From contig NZ_KB849756.1 of the NCBI RefSeq assembly GCF_000368925.1, forward strand, positions 1,525,948 through 1,589,947: DNA of 64,000 nt, read 5' to 3'. The position numbers and the translations under genes are program-made. The DNA comes from Acinetobacter bereziniae LMG 1003 = CIP 70.12. GTDB lineage: Bacteria > Pseudomonadota > Gammaproteobacteria > Pseudomonadales > Moraxellaceae. Position 1 is the first letter of the stretch. Each line of letters starts with the position of its first letter. The notes below the pieces were generated by a model. It made no database searches, was not told the origin of the DNA, and worked only from the letters and a program-made list of their open reading frames with translations. Below, in pieces: positions 1 to 9,109 of this stretch.

Positions 1-16
1 ATTCAACGTTAAAGCT

Positions 17-92
17 TGGTGGGCGCTGACGGGATCGAACCGCCGACATTCTGCTTGTAAGGCAGACGCTCTACCAACTGAGCTAAGCGCCC
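17..92 (-). tRNA. tRNA-Val (anticodon TAC)
   Basis: On the minus strand the sequence folds as a full 76-nt tRNA. The acceptor 5' strand begins GGGCGCT, the D arm contains AGCTCAGTTGGTAGAGC, and the anticodon loop CTTACAA sits in a CTGCC/GGCAG-type stem. The T arm is GGTTCGATCC and the gene ends with an encoded CCA. The TAC anticodon reads GTA valine codons. It lies at the window edge, so it may belong to a longer tRNA cluster outside the window. Confidence 0.95.
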
Positions 93-375
93 TAACGACT
101 TCATCGTTTGTGAGGTGCATTATAGAGAATCTTTACTGTGTGTCAAACGCTTTTCTCTATGTTTTAAGTATTTTAGGCGTGAGTGATTAAAAAATAGATC
201 ATTTTAATTTAATTTATTCTTTTTTGTTTATTATTTATCTATTTATCAAATATCCATTCAACAGCTATTATTGTCTTTCATTCGTAGGTTAAGTGATATT
301 TCCAGTATTACAGCTTTATTGTATGACGACTTTAAAACTCTTTTAGAGGATTGGGCATATTTAAAATCTACCCAA

Positions 376-768
376 TCACTGCTGGTCCTGCTGCTTCCCC
401 GTTAAAACAGAACGAGGTTCAGGACGTAACCACAACCAGACTGCGACAATAAACATCGTGAGATCAGTGAAAATTTTGACGGCCAAAGGTGCATTGGTAA
501 AGAGCATGATAATGCCACTGATCAACATCATGATACTGGCAATCCATTTCGCTTTACGTGGCACAGTACCATTCTCTCGCCATGCTCGAAGTGTTGCACC
601 ATATTTAGGATGATTCATTAACCATGCATCAACTTGAGGCCAACCTTTTGAGGCTGCCCATGCAGCTAAAATAAGAAAAACTGTGGTTGGCATTCCAGGT
701 AATAATGCGCCAATAAATCCAAGCACAATAAATAACACCACCAATGTTCGCCAAAACAAAATTTTCAT
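376..768 (-). CDS. YbaN-like DUF454 inner-membrane protein
   Basis: This small membrane protein of about 130 residues matches the DUF454/YbaN family. It begins with the segment MKILFWRTLVVLFIVLGFIG, followed by the family-typical LPGMPTTVFLILAAWAASKG stretch. Two further hydrophobic segments lie in the last third (ISGIIMLF and DLTMFIVAVWLWLRP). A GTG start 21 bp upstream is possible, but the ATG at 768 gives the hydrophobic N-terminus normal for the family. The family has no firmly established biochemical role, so none is given. The gene is monocistronic, on the strand opposite its downstream neighbour. Confidence 0.8.
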   Translation of the reverse strand: MKILFWRTLVVLFIVLGFIGALLPGMPTTVFLILAAWAASKGWPQVDAWLMNHPKYGATLRAWRENGTVPRKAKWIASIMMLISGIIMLFTNAPLAVKIFTDLTMFIVAVWLWLRPEPRSVLTGKQQDQQ

Positions 769-982
769 AGCTTCACTCAATCTACGCACAACCCAGTATA
801 ACGTTCAAATGATATACGCTGTATATTTTCAAACGACACTGCTCATTTTATTTTAGAATCATGTTGTTCATTATTTCCGATACTCAACAAATTAAACTTG
901 CATCTCGATAAGCTTCTTTGCTTGAATCACCACATTATGCTCTCTTTATTTAATCCTAAGTTTCAACCTGAAATGTGATGCA

Positions 983-1828
983 ATGACAGATTATTTTGAA
1001 CCCTGGTTGAAATATCAACATCCGATTGTCCGTCAATTGGCTTTTTGCATTGCCAGTCCAAATATTATTCAAGCACTCCCTGATGAATTGCAGATTCACC
1101 ATCATTTTGAATTACATAATACTGAGTTTTGGCAACAACAATTTCTCGCCTATCAAACACGTTTAGATGAATTGGACCAAAATCCAACAACATTAATTGA
1201 GTTTGTTCAACAACTCAAAAGTACGCGTTTAGGTTTACGTTTTGAATATTTGTTCTGGTTTTGGTTACAAGATGAAGCCAATCCACATTACCAACTGATT
1301 CAACATAGTATTCAAATCATTGAGGGAAAACATACAAAAGGAGAAATTGATTTTTTGGTGTTAAATCGTCTAACCCAACAAATTGAGCATTGGGAAGTTG
1401 CTTTAAAATACTATTTAGGTGAAGCAGATTTACATTTAGCACGTTGGTATGGCTTAAATCGTAGTGATACTTTATTTCGTAAATTAAATCATTTCTCTGA
1501 AAAACAATTTCAATTTAGCCAAGTTTTAGATCGAAACATCGAAAAAAAATGGGCTGTACTCAAAGGACAATTGTATATCCCCTATTTTAGACACACCGCC
1601 CCACTCCCTTCATGGATTAATCAACAACGTAGATTGGGACAATGGGGACAGCACATTGAACAAGGTTTATATCGCTTACAGCGACATGAATGGATTTGTC
1701 CAGATTTGAAACAAAGTTCAACAACTGCTAAATGGTGGTGCAATGGCTTGTACCATGACCATCATACCCAGCAATTTTATATGTATCGCCAAGCACCTTT
1801 ATTGTCTTCTCTTGACACAAAGACTTAA
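983..1828 (+). CDS. DUF1853 family protein
   Basis: This 281-residue soluble protein matches DUF1853. The N-terminal region carries HPIVRQLAFCIASPNII, and a central region around residues 110-150 reads EGKHTKGEIDFLVLN followed by HWEVALKYYLG. The GEIDFLV ... EVALKYYL pattern (acidic D and E, then K) resembles the core of PD-(D/E)XK nucleases. That resemblance is my inference and is not proof of nuclease activity. There is no signal peptide or membrane segment. The ATG at 983 is the first good start after a stretch with no coding signal. It appears to be a single-gene unit. Confidence 0.75.
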   Translation: MTDYFEPWLKYQHPIVRQLAFCIASPNIIQALPDELQIHHHFELHNTEFWQQQFLAYQTRLDELDQNPTTLIEFVQQLKSTRLGLRFEYLFWFWLQDEANPHYQLIQHSIQIIEGKHTKGEIDFLVLNRLTQQIEHWEVALKYYLGEADLHLARWYGLNRSDTLFRKLNHFSEKQFQFSQVLDRNIEKKWAVLKGQLYIPYFRHTAPLPSWINQQRRLGQWGQHIEQGLYRLQRHEWICPDLKQSSTTAKWWCNGLYHDHHTQQFYMYRQAPLLSSLDTKT

Positions 1829-1943
1829 TTATTCACGTTTTTCATACAGTGCTTTACGAATCCACTCATAAAAGCATAACGATATATTTCAAATAATTTC
1901 GTATAGTATAAATGTAATTAACGCGTGAAACACGGAGATAGTA

Positions 1944-2084
1944 ATGAAAAAAATTTTAGCAGTTTCAATGTTATTCGCTTTTGTTTTGTCTGGCTGTAAC
2001 ACTTTTAAAGGTGTTGGTAAGGATGTGTCTAAAGCGGGGGATGCGGTTACGAATTCTGCAGAAAAAGTTGAAAATAAGATGTAA
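1944..2084 (+). CDS. Entericidin-like small lipoprotein
   Basis: This 46-residue reading frame begins MKKILAVSMLFAFVLSGCNT, a short lipoprotein signal with lipobox LSGC and lipidated Cys18. The mature part is about 29 residues, with the KGVGKDVSKAGDAV pattern typical of the entericidin A/B family. E. coli EcnA and EcnB are small envelope lipoproteins linked to stationary-phase lysis. The role in this organism is unproven. The frame is preceded by GGAGATAGTA, a good ribosome binding site, and followed by a strong terminator. Confidence 0.85.
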   Translation: MKKILAVSMLFAFVLSGCNTFKGVGKDVSKAGDAVTNSAEKVENKM

Positions 2085-2112
2085 TTCACAACCACCAAAA
2101 TTTGATTTTTGG

Positions 2113-2143
2113 AAAGCCTTATCTGCCACAGATAAGGCTTTTT
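2113..2143 (+). terminator. Rho-independent terminator after the entericidin gene
   Basis: A perfect 10-bp stem, GCCTTATCTG/CAGATAAGGC, with a 3-nt loop is followed by TTTTT. It lies 31 bp after the stop codon. Confidence 0.9.
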
Positions 2144-2239
2144 CATGCTTATTTAAAAGCTTTTAGACTTTCTCTGCTTTTGGGTTTTCATTCAGTTTTA
2201 TCTTCCTCTATTATATTGTTCAATTTTCTTACTTGATCA

Positions 2240-3379
2240 ATGTCCATGAATCGTTCGGATACCTTAGAACTCAGTTTACAGCTTCTTCGTCAACCCTCTG
2301 TGACACCTGTAGATCACAATTGCCAAAACATCATGGCAGATCGTTTGTCTGCAATTGGTTTTAATATTGAAAATATGCGTTTTGAAGATGTAGACAATCT
2401 TTGGGCAAGACGTGGAACTAGCTCGCCAGTTTTCTGCTTTGCAGGTCATACCGATGTTGTTCCAACAGGTCATTTAGATGCTTGGCAATCAGATCCATTT
2501 TTACCAGAAATCCGCGATGGTAAGCTCTATGGTCGCGGTAGTGCCGACATGAAAACAGCCTTGGCAGCAATGGTGGTTGCCTCTGAACGTTTTGTTAAAA
2601 ACCACCCTGACCATAAGGGTTCTATTGCTTTTTTGATTACCTCTGATGAAGAAGGTCCTTCAATCAATGGTACTGTCAAAGTGGTCGAAACATTAGAAGC
2701 CCGTAATGAAAAAATGACATGGTGTCTGGTTGGTGAACCTTCAAGCACTTCTACCCTTGGTGACATCGTTAAAAATGGACGTCGTGGTTCATTGAATGCC
2801 GTCTTGACAGTGAAAGGTAAACAAGGTCATGTTGCCTATCCCCATTTGGCAATTAATCCGATTCATACCGCATCCAAAGCCTTAGCAGAACTTTGTGATA
2901 CTGTTTGGGACAACGGCAATGAATACTTCCCTGCAACCTCGTTCCAAGTATCTAATATTCAAGCAGGTACAGGCGCAACCAATGTTGTTCCAGGTACAAT
3001 GACAGTAACCTTTAATTTCCGCTACTCCACTGAAGTCACAGCAGATCAACTCAAAGCTCGTGTGCTAGAGATACTTGATCGCCATCAAGTGAGCTATGAT
3101 ATTGAATGGACACTTTCAGGTTTACCATTTTTGACACCTGTAGGTGAATTGGTGAATGCCGCACGAACTGCCATTAAAAACGTAACAGGTACCGACACCG
3201 AGCTTTCCACTAGTGGCGGTACTTCTGATGGACGTTTTATCGCTCCAACTGGCGCACAAGTACTTGAATTGGGCGTACTTAATGCAACCATCCACCAAGT
3301 TAATGAACACGTGAATATTGATGAACTAGAGCCATTGGCTGAAATTTATGAACAAATTTTGGTTGAGTTGCTTGCGTAA
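2240..3379 (+). CDS. dapE: Succinyl-diaminopimelate desuccinylase
   Basis: DapE hydrolyses N-succinyl-L,L-diaminopimelate to succinate and L,L-diaminopimelate in the lysine and meso-diaminopimelate pathway that feeds peptidoglycan synthesis. The 379-residue length matches the family. Metal-site motifs of the M20 peptidase family are present: FAGHTDVVPTG near residue 66, GRGSADMKTALAAM near residue 98, and the catalytic TSDEEGPS near residue 133. A late HQVNEH segment carries another expected metal ligand. Starts at 2240 and 2246 are both possible. The gene stands alone, with a large non-coding stretch downstream. Confidence 0.96.
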   Translation: MSMNRSDTLELSLQLLRQPSVTPVDHNCQNIMADRLSAIGFNIENMRFEDVDNLWARRGTSSPVFCFAGHTDVVPTGHLDAWQSDPFLPEIRDGKLYGRGSADMKTALAAMVVASERFVKNHPDHKGSIAFLITSDEEGPSINGTVKVVETLEARNEKMTWCLVGEPSSTSTLGDIVKNGRRGSLNAVLTVKGKQGHVAYPHLAINPIHTASKALAELCDTVWDNGNEYFPATSFQVSNIQAGTGATNVVPGTMTVTFNFRYSTEVTADQLKARVLEILDRHQVSYDIEWTLSGLPFLTPVGELVNAARTAIKNVTGTDTELSTSGGTSDGRFIAPTGAQVLELGVLNATIHQVNEHVNIDELEPLAEIYEQILVELLA

Positions 3380-3728
3380 CGCATTCAACCTGTTTGATCA
3401 AGATTTTAAACCATTTCAGCTTGTAACAAGAGGGTATGTGTAGACCATAGAATCATTCATTGAACATGATGCGCAAAGTTTGATTATTTGATTGACCCAT
3501 AGACCATCATGACTGGTAACATCAAAAACCCCCATCCTAAAACAAGCGATCCTAAAGCAGAGAGTCATGATGTTGATCAAAACAGAATGACTCCGGATGG
3601 ATGGTATAACTGCCCCTCAACCGACAAAGTAACAAACAATTTAAACCGAGAACTGGCTAATAGGCACATCTTCAAAAAAACCATGATCTCATATGTTGAA
3701 TAAGTTGCTAGAGAAACTGTTCATCAAG

Positions 3729-3749
3729 TTTAATTAACCTGAGTTCGAT
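3729..3749 (+). repeat. Left arm of inverted repeat
   Basis: This 21-bp arm matches the reverse complement of 3999-4019 at 20 of 21 positions. Confidence 0.85.
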
Positions 3750-3998
3750 AAAAAGTCTTGATGAAATATGATACTCGGAAACGTCATCCGCAGTTGTTTG
3801 AGGCAGGACTACTTTTATAAAGTATTGTTTCTGCGACTGATTGAATGTGTTGCTGGTGGTTGACGAGTTTTGCGGTGAGCAGCGATGATGCTGCGCAAGA
3901 TGGTTGCCCTTGCGGAGCTTCGCTCCTCATCCCGAAAGAAAAGATACCGTCTCGAACGTCAAGTGAAATTATTCAAATTAAGTTGAAGATTTGGTTGC

Positions 3999-4019
3999 AT
4001 CGAACTCACGTTAATTAAA
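3999..4019 (-). repeat. Right arm of inverted repeat
   Basis: This 21-bp arm matches the reverse complement of 3729-3749 at 20 of 21 positions. Confidence 0.85.
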
Positions 4020-4480
4020 GTGCTTCTCCAAATATCAAAATTCTGCCCTTTCATTGATCATGTTGATCAAAATCTAGAATCCTGTTTAAGCAATATCTGG
4101 TGCTATACCAGAAATATCACAATTGATGTTATTTAGCAGATAGACTATTGCAAAATGATATAGAAAAAATGCTTGGACAGTAAAACGAATGCTTTAGTCA
4201 ATCTATTGAAAAATGCATACAACAAAATATCATTTCTCTTGATCAATAAAATGAACGTTAAGAATACGTTGCTAGATGATATAAGCTTTCAATGTCATAT
4301 TTTTCACCTAAAGGTTAAATAGATTTGCAAGGATAGAAATCAAAATCTTTGTATGAATAATCAGGTGATTTTGCTATATTTTGAAAAATGAAATTTAGCC
4401 CATCAATCAAAATACCAGATATTTAAAAATATTATAAAAACATCAATTTAGACTATATAAAAAATTAGATTCTTCTAAAA

Positions 4481-4517
4481 ATATAAACGCCCTATGAAGC
4501 TCATCGGGCGTTTATAT
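4481..4517 (-). terminator. Terminator of ctp
   Basis: A 12-bp stem, ATATAAACGCCC/GGGCGTTTATAT, with a 13-nt loop lies 34 bp after the ctp stop on the minus strand. An AT-rich, T-rich tract follows. Confidence 0.8.
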
Positions 4518-4550
4518 AAAATCACTGTCAACCTATTTTAAGGTCATTCA

Positions 4551-6734
4551 TTATTTACTTTTCAAATGTGACATATCGAGCAACACATTAGCAGCCTCAT
4601 TCACAAAAGTCTCTTCTTCAGGCAACGCTGGACGTTGATTTGCTTTCATTTTAGCTCTGGACTCTGCCAATGCATCTAAACTGGCTTGATAGCTTTCCCA
4701 ATTAGAATAAGGTTTCAAGCCTGTCGCAGCACGACGTTTGTTTTCAGCAGCTAAAGTTTTCATTTCAAGCGCAACCAACTCTGCTTTACGTTTATCAATA
4801 TCCAAAGAAATACGTTTTTGATCTTTGGTTTCTTGAGCAATTGCTTTACGTGTTTCTAGATATTGAAATTGAGGGTCCTGACTTACACGCACCTTAGATT
4901 TTTGATCGAGTTGCGCCACATAAGGTTGAATTGAACCTTCACGCTTAAATGGTGCTGTTGGAATGGTATCCCATTTCAAAGCATTCTTCGCTTTACGCTC
5001 GCCGAACTCTTCATCATAGATGTCAACCAGTTTGATGTCAGGAATCACACCTTTATTTTGTGTACTTCCACCCGTAACACGGTAGAACTTACGTTGTGTC
5101 AATGTTGCTTGACCATAAGCCAAACTATCCAACTGAACTTGTGCAGTTCCCTTGCCTGTGGTGGTACTTCCCAGAATCACGGCGCGGTCATAATCCTGAA
5201 GTGCGGCAGAATAAATTTCACTTGCGGATGCAGAAGCTAAATTCACCAGTACAGCCAAAGGACCCGCATAGGTTTGTGCACCACCATCTGTGTCTTCAAA
5301 CACGCTGACATTGCCATTACCATCACGAATTTGGACGACAGGTCCTTCTTTAATCACTTGCCCAATCATTTTGGCAACTTCTTCTAAAGAACCACCTGGG
5401 TTATTACGCAAGTCGATGATAATCCCTTCTACATTTTGAGCAGCCAGTGCTTTTAATGCTTTGTTGGTATCTTCAGATACAGAACGATATTCTGTACCTG
5501 CACGACGAGCACGATAGTTCAAGTAGAATGATGGAATTTCTAACACACCAAATTTATGTTTTTGCCCATCACGGTTGATTTCAACTGTACGTGAACGTAC
5601 ACCAGCATCTTCTTCTTGGATAACATCACGAGTAATGGTCACAACGCGAGCTTGGCTCATCGAAGCACCAGCGCCGAGTAATTTCACAGAAACTTTGGTT
5701 CCACGTTTACCACGAATCAAACCAACAATTTCAGAACTTGGCCAGCCAATCACATCAACCATTTTGTCGCCATCTTGGGCAACACCAATAATCCGATCAC
5801 CCGACTTCACTTGTCCTGTTTTGCTTGCAGGTCCGCCATCTACGATGGTTTCAATCTTCGTATAGTCCTCATTGCCACGTTCAGGGCGAATGGACACACC
5901 AATCCCCTCAAGTTGTAAGGTCGTTTGGCGATTCAACTCCATCGCATCAACAGGCGGGAAATAATTACTATGTGGATCATAGGTTAATGTCATTGCATTG
6001 AGGATACGTTCAAGCACATCATCGCTCTTAGTCCGACCGATTCGTTCCAATTGACGTGTATAACGTTTAGTTAAGGTCTGAACAGGCGTTAGATCTTCAG
6101 ATGCAGCTAAATCTTGCCCGTTGGCAAGCGTTGGATCGTCTTTCAATGCTTTTTGTTTAGCTTGATCTTCTTGTTTTGCAATAGTGAGATTAATCAACTG
6201 CGAAACCAGCATTTTGCGCCAATAATTCTGTAATTCAGCTTTACTACCAAAAAATGCAGCTTTTTCACGGTCTGTATCGATAAATTCATTCGGCTGATTT
6301 AAGTTTTGTGTTTTTTTCAGTTCAGCCAATTCAAATTCATAAAACTCTTTTAAACGTGCACGATAATGTGCATGAATGGCAAAAGGTCCAGACAAATCAC
6401 CCGCTTTTAGTTTTGCACCTAACGTTGCGCCATATTGCTTTTTATATTGTTCAATTTCTGAAGCTAAAAATAACGTATGTTCAGGATCAAGACTATCAAT
6501 ATACATATCTAAAATACGATTGGATGTATTGGCATCTAAACGCATGTTTAAATAATGCTGACGATCAATTAATGTTGCCAATTGACGAGTCACAAGTGCT
6601 TGTTCTTGTGAAGGATGAAGCGATTGAGCAACGTTTGTAGCATTGGTTTCCGCCATTGCTTGATTGATGGTATGTGTGAAGAACAAACCACCTGTTGCAA
6701 GTGCTATAGCGCAAGCGAGAGTTTGAATTTTCAT
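4551..6734 (-). CDS. ctp: Carboxy-terminal (tail-specific) processing protease
   Basis: This S41-family protease of 727 residues is close in length to E. coli Prc and acts in the periplasm. Family members degrade or trim envelope proteins, including peptidoglycan hydrolases. It starts with a signal peptide (MKIQTLACAIALATGGLFF). A PDZ domain follows, centred on GIGVSIRPERGNEDYTKIET near residue 280. The protease core includes IIIDLRNNPGGSLEEV. The catalytic serine is most likely S503 in SASASEI and the lysine K528 in TTTGKGTAQ. Their 25-residue spacing equals that of E. coli Prc S452/K477. The C-terminal 150 residues are charged and helical, as in Prc. Confidence 0.95.
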   Translation of the reverse strand: MKIQTLACAIALATGGLFFTHTINQAMAETNATNVAQSLHPSQEQALVTRQLATLIDRQHYLNMRLDANTSNRILDMYIDSLDPEHTLFLASEIEQYKKQYGATLGAKLKAGDLSGPFAIHAHYRARLKEFYEFELAELKKTQNLNQPNEFIDTDREKAAFFGSKAELQNYWRKMLVSQLINLTIAKQEDQAKQKALKDDPTLANGQDLAASEDLTPVQTLTKRYTRQLERIGRTKSDDVLERILNAMTLTYDPHSNYFPPVDAMELNRQTTLQLEGIGVSIRPERGNEDYTKIETIVDGGPASKTGQVKSGDRIIGVAQDGDKMVDVIGWPSSEIVGLIRGKRGTKVSVKLLGAGASMSQARVVTITRDVIQEEDAGVRSRTVEINRDGQKHKFGVLEIPSFYLNYRARRAGTEYRSVSEDTNKALKALAAQNVEGIIIDLRNNPGGSLEEVAKMIGQVIKEGPVVQIRDGNGNVSVFEDTDGGAQTYAGPLAVLVNLASASASEIYSAALQDYDRAVILGSTTTGKGTAQVQLDSLAYGQATLTQRKFYRVTGGSTQNKGVIPDIKLVDIYDEEFGERKAKNALKWDTIPTAPFKREGSIQPYVAQLDQKSKVRVSQDPQFQYLETRKAIAQETKDQKRISLDIDKRKAELVALEMKTLAAENKRRAATGLKPYSNWESYQASLDALAESRAKMKANQRPALPEEETFVNEAANVLLDMSHLKSK

Positions 6735-6930
6735 AAATTCTTAATATTTCCTTGGGTTTTCCAATTTCTCTATCGTTTTTCAATCTGAACTCAACAGTTT
6801 CAACATCTTAAACGATTTTATCTGTGTGTGTTGTGTAGTTTTAGCATAATCTGTACTGAGTAAATGTAGCAAATCATTGCAGAAATCGGGTATTGTTTCC
6901 AAGTTTATATAAATACAACCGTGGATTCCT

Positions 6931-7950
6931 ATGATCGGCGCATTGATGCTTGATATTGCAGGCACAGAACTTACTCAAGAAGATATTGAACTATTACGCG
7001 CTCCGCAAGTCGGTGGCATGATTTTATTTTCAAGAAATATAGAATCTCCTGCTCAGGTCCGTGCCTTGACTGACCATATGCGTAAAATTCGCCCAGACAT
7101 TTTAATTGCAGTTGACCAAGAAGGTGGTCGTGTACAACGCTTAAAAAATGGTTTTACTTTGCTTCCAGCCATGGGGCATTTTGGTCAACTTTACTTAAGC
7201 CAACCTGAAAAAGCCATAGCATTGGCTGAGCAATGTGGCTGGTTGATGGCAATTGAAGTGCTTGCTGTTGGGATTGACTTTAGTTTCGCTCCAGTCTTGG
7301 ATATCAATGACATCAGTGATGTGATTGGTGATCGTGCTTTTGCTGAAAATGTGCAAGATATTGTTCCATTGGCAAGTGCTTTTATGAAAGGGATGCAACG
7401 TGCTGGTATGGCAACCACGGGTAAACACTTCCCTGGTCATGGTTCGGTCAAAGCAGATTCACATGTGGCTGCGGCAATTGATCAACGAGATTACCAAGAC
7501 ATTTATGACAATGACATGCAGAGTTTTATCCAACTTCAGGGGCAATTGGATGCCCTCATGCCTGCTCATGTGATTTATGAAAAAGTTGACCCAAACCCTG
7601 CTGGATTCTCCGCTTACTGGATTCAAAAAGTATTACGTCAAACTTTAAAATTTGATGGTGTTCTCTTTTCAGATGACTTGAGTATGCAGGCTGCTTGTGT
7701 TGCTGGAGGTGCAGATGCTCGTATTCGTGCAGCACTCGAAGCGGGCTGTGATATGGGACTCGTTTGTAATAATCGTGAATCCGCATGTATTGCTTTGGCA
7801 GGTATTGAGAACTTACCATTACCAAACCAAACACGTTTAGCACGTATGCGCGGCAAAATTCCCAATATCATCATCGGTGAATCATTTGATTTAGGTGATG
7901 AATGGAAAACTGTCAAAAAAGTCATTGAAGAATTTAGAAATTCTCTTTAA
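6931..7950 (+). CDS. nagZ: Beta-N-acetylhexosaminidase NagZ
   Basis: NagZ is a cytoplasmic glycoside hydrolase of family 3 that removes N-acetylglucosamine from anhydro-muropeptides during peptidoglycan recycling. In many Gram-negative bacteria its product influences AmpC beta-lactamase induction. The 339-residue length is typical. The family signature GKHFPGHG spans residues 164-171, and the nucleophile is likely D248 in FSDDLSM. DQEGGRVQRL near residue 63 is also conserved. There is no signal peptide, as expected. It is divergent from ctp, with a 196-bp shared promoter region. Confidence 0.96.
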   Translation: MIGALMLDIAGTELTQEDIELLRAPQVGGMILFSRNIESPAQVRALTDHMRKIRPDILIAVDQEGGRVQRLKNGFTLLPAMGHFGQLYLSQPEKAIALAEQCGWLMAIEVLAVGIDFSFAPVLDINDISDVIGDRAFAENVQDIVPLASAFMKGMQRAGMATTGKHFPGHGSVKADSHVAAAIDQRDYQDIYDNDMQSFIQLQGQLDALMPAHVIYEKVDPNPAGFSAYWIQKVLRQTLKFDGVLFSDDLSMQAACVAGGADARIRAALEAGCDMGLVCNNRESACIALAGIENLPLPNQTRLARMRGKIPNIIIGESFDLGDEWKTVKKVIEEFRNSL

Positions 7951-7966
7951 AAAGATAGATAAAGTT

Positions 7967-7998
7967 CCTCCCACAACGCATAGCAGATTGTAGGGAGG
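7967..7998 (+). terminator. Hairpin after nagZ, weak terminator
   Basis: CCTCCC and GGGAGG pair around a 20-nt loop in which ACAA/TTGT can extend the stem with a bulge. The following sequence, GCATTTTAAG, has only a short T tract. The arm sequence resembles hairpins at 41699 and 52352. Confidence 0.5.
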
Positions 7999-8206
7999 GC
8001 ATTTTAAGTTTATTAGTCTTGCGTTATGCTCGCTAAGATAACACGATGAATAGTGTGCAAATATTTTTCATTTTTCAGCGTGGCTTAAAAGGCACTGTAA
8101 AGTCCTATATGGAAATCAGGAAGAACACATCAGGCAACCGTTGAATTTATAATTTGTGTTGCCATATTTGATGTCCCAATTAAAAAAATAATAGTTAAGG
8201 AAAACT

Positions 8207-9049
8207 ATGTCAGACCAACAACTTTCAAAACATCGTCATATTTCATTTACCGCACATTATACAGGCTATATTTGGTATCAAATGGGGATTTCCCATCCTT
8301 TGCTTGCAACAGCGAAAGGCAAAAGACTGGCTATGATTGCGCATCCCATCGAAAGTTGGGGCGAAAAATTTGTTGGTGGCAGTATGCGCACCACGTTAAA
8401 ACAACGTCACACCATCTTGGATAATCGTTTACATCAATTGATTGAACAATTCCCTGATTTACAAGTACTTGAAATTGCTGCTGGATTATCTCCACGTGGA
8501 TGGTGGTTTAGACAACAATACGCTCAAATCGATTATCGTGAATTAGATTTGCCTGAGATGGCAACAACCAAACAAGCAGCATTAAAACAAATAGATCCCG
8601 CCAGCCCAGTGGTTTTATCAGTCGACTTATTTACCCAAGACTTTCAAAATGCCTTCAAAGTTTTTGATCCTCAGAAACCCCTCGTTGTGATCAGTGAAGG
8701 CTTAATCAATTACTTTAACAAAGACCTTTTAAAACAATTGATCCAATCCATAGCAAATTATGGGCAAGGCTTTAAAGCTTTACACTATCTCACCGACCTA
8801 TATCCTGAACCTGTCAAAAACAAATTGGCTGCCGTTATCTGGAACAGCAGCAAACTACTGAAATTGATGTCTAGAAGTGCCTTTACTTTTCATTTTATCT
8901 CTCCAGAACAAGTCAGACATTTTATCTCTGAAGCAGGTTTTAAAAAGGTTGAAGTGATTCAACCTCGCCTTTACTTCAATCCAGATCATCAACAAAATCC
9001 TGAAGAACATCATGGCGACTTAGTGTGGGTAGTTGATGCACAATTATAA
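8207..9049 (+). CDS. SAM-dependent methyltransferase, leucine-carboxyl-methyltransferase-like
   Basis: This 280-residue soluble protein has a methyltransferase fold resembling the LCM/PPM group. LQVLEIAAGLSPRGWWFRQQ near residue 87 is the SAM-binding motif I with its G-x-S-x-R-G pattern. IDYRELDLPEM near residue 110 supplies the acidic residue that usually contacts the SAM ribose. VVISEGLINYF near residue 163 matches the family's EG-x-x-x-Y motif. Members include polyketide and protein carboxyl methyltransferases. The substrate here cannot be deduced. The ATG at 8207 follows AAGGAAAACT, a good ribosome binding site. The gene is flanked by terminators, so it is probably monocistronic. Confidence 0.8.
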   Translation: MSDQQLSKHRHISFTAHYTGYIWYQMGISHPLLATAKGKRLAMIAHPIESWGEKFVGGSMRTTLKQRHTILDNRLHQLIEQFPDLQVLEIAAGLSPRGWWFRQQYAQIDYRELDLPEMATTKQAALKQIDPASPVVLSVDLFTQDFQNAFKVFDPQKPLVVISEGLINYFNKDLLKQLIQSIANYGQGFKALHYLTDLYPEPVKNKLAAVIWNSSKLLKLMSRSAFTFHFISPEQVRHFISEAGFKKVEVIQPRLYFNPDHQQNPEEHHGDLVWVVDAQL

Positions 9050-9070
9050 AAAGTGAGAAATAAAATATAA

Positions 9071-9100
9071 AAAAACCAGTTAACATTGAACTGGTTTTTT
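9071..9100. terminator. Bidirectional terminator
   Basis: AAAAAACCAGTT and AACTGGTTTTTT pair around a 7-nt loop. It has A and T tracts on both sides and lies between two convergent genes, so it can stop both. Confidence 0.9.
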
Positions 9101-9109
9101 ATTGCCTCA

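Larger units (their letters stand above)
3729..4019. mobile_element. MITE-like inverted-repeat element, no coding capacity
   Basis: Two 21-bp arms in opposite orientation bound this 291-bp stretch and differ at one position. The left arm begins TTTAATTAACCTGAGTTCGA and the right arm ends CGAACTCACGTTAATTAAA. The interior, especially about 3840-3960, is visibly richer in G and C than the flanking AT-rich spacer, and it contains a small GGAGC-ttc-GCTCC hairpin. It encodes no transposase and no long open frame. This looks like a miniature transposable element or dispersed palindromic unit. No clear target-site duplication could be seen, so mobility is an inference. Confidence 0.5.
3380..4480. 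other. 1.1 kb gap without a convincing gene
   Basis: Between dapE and the ctp terminator I see no convincing gene. A 64-codon open frame at 3509-3703 has no clear ribosome binding site and no family resemblance. A 291-bp inverted-repeat element occupies 3729-4019 and is listed separately. The rest, 4020-4480, is very AT-rich and broken by stops in all frames. Confidence 0.6.

Noticed and set aside
3509..3703. A 64-codon reading frame between dapE and the inverted-repeat element
   Set aside because: It has no ribosome binding site, no family resemblance and a mixed polar composition like translated spacer. I could not support it as a gene.
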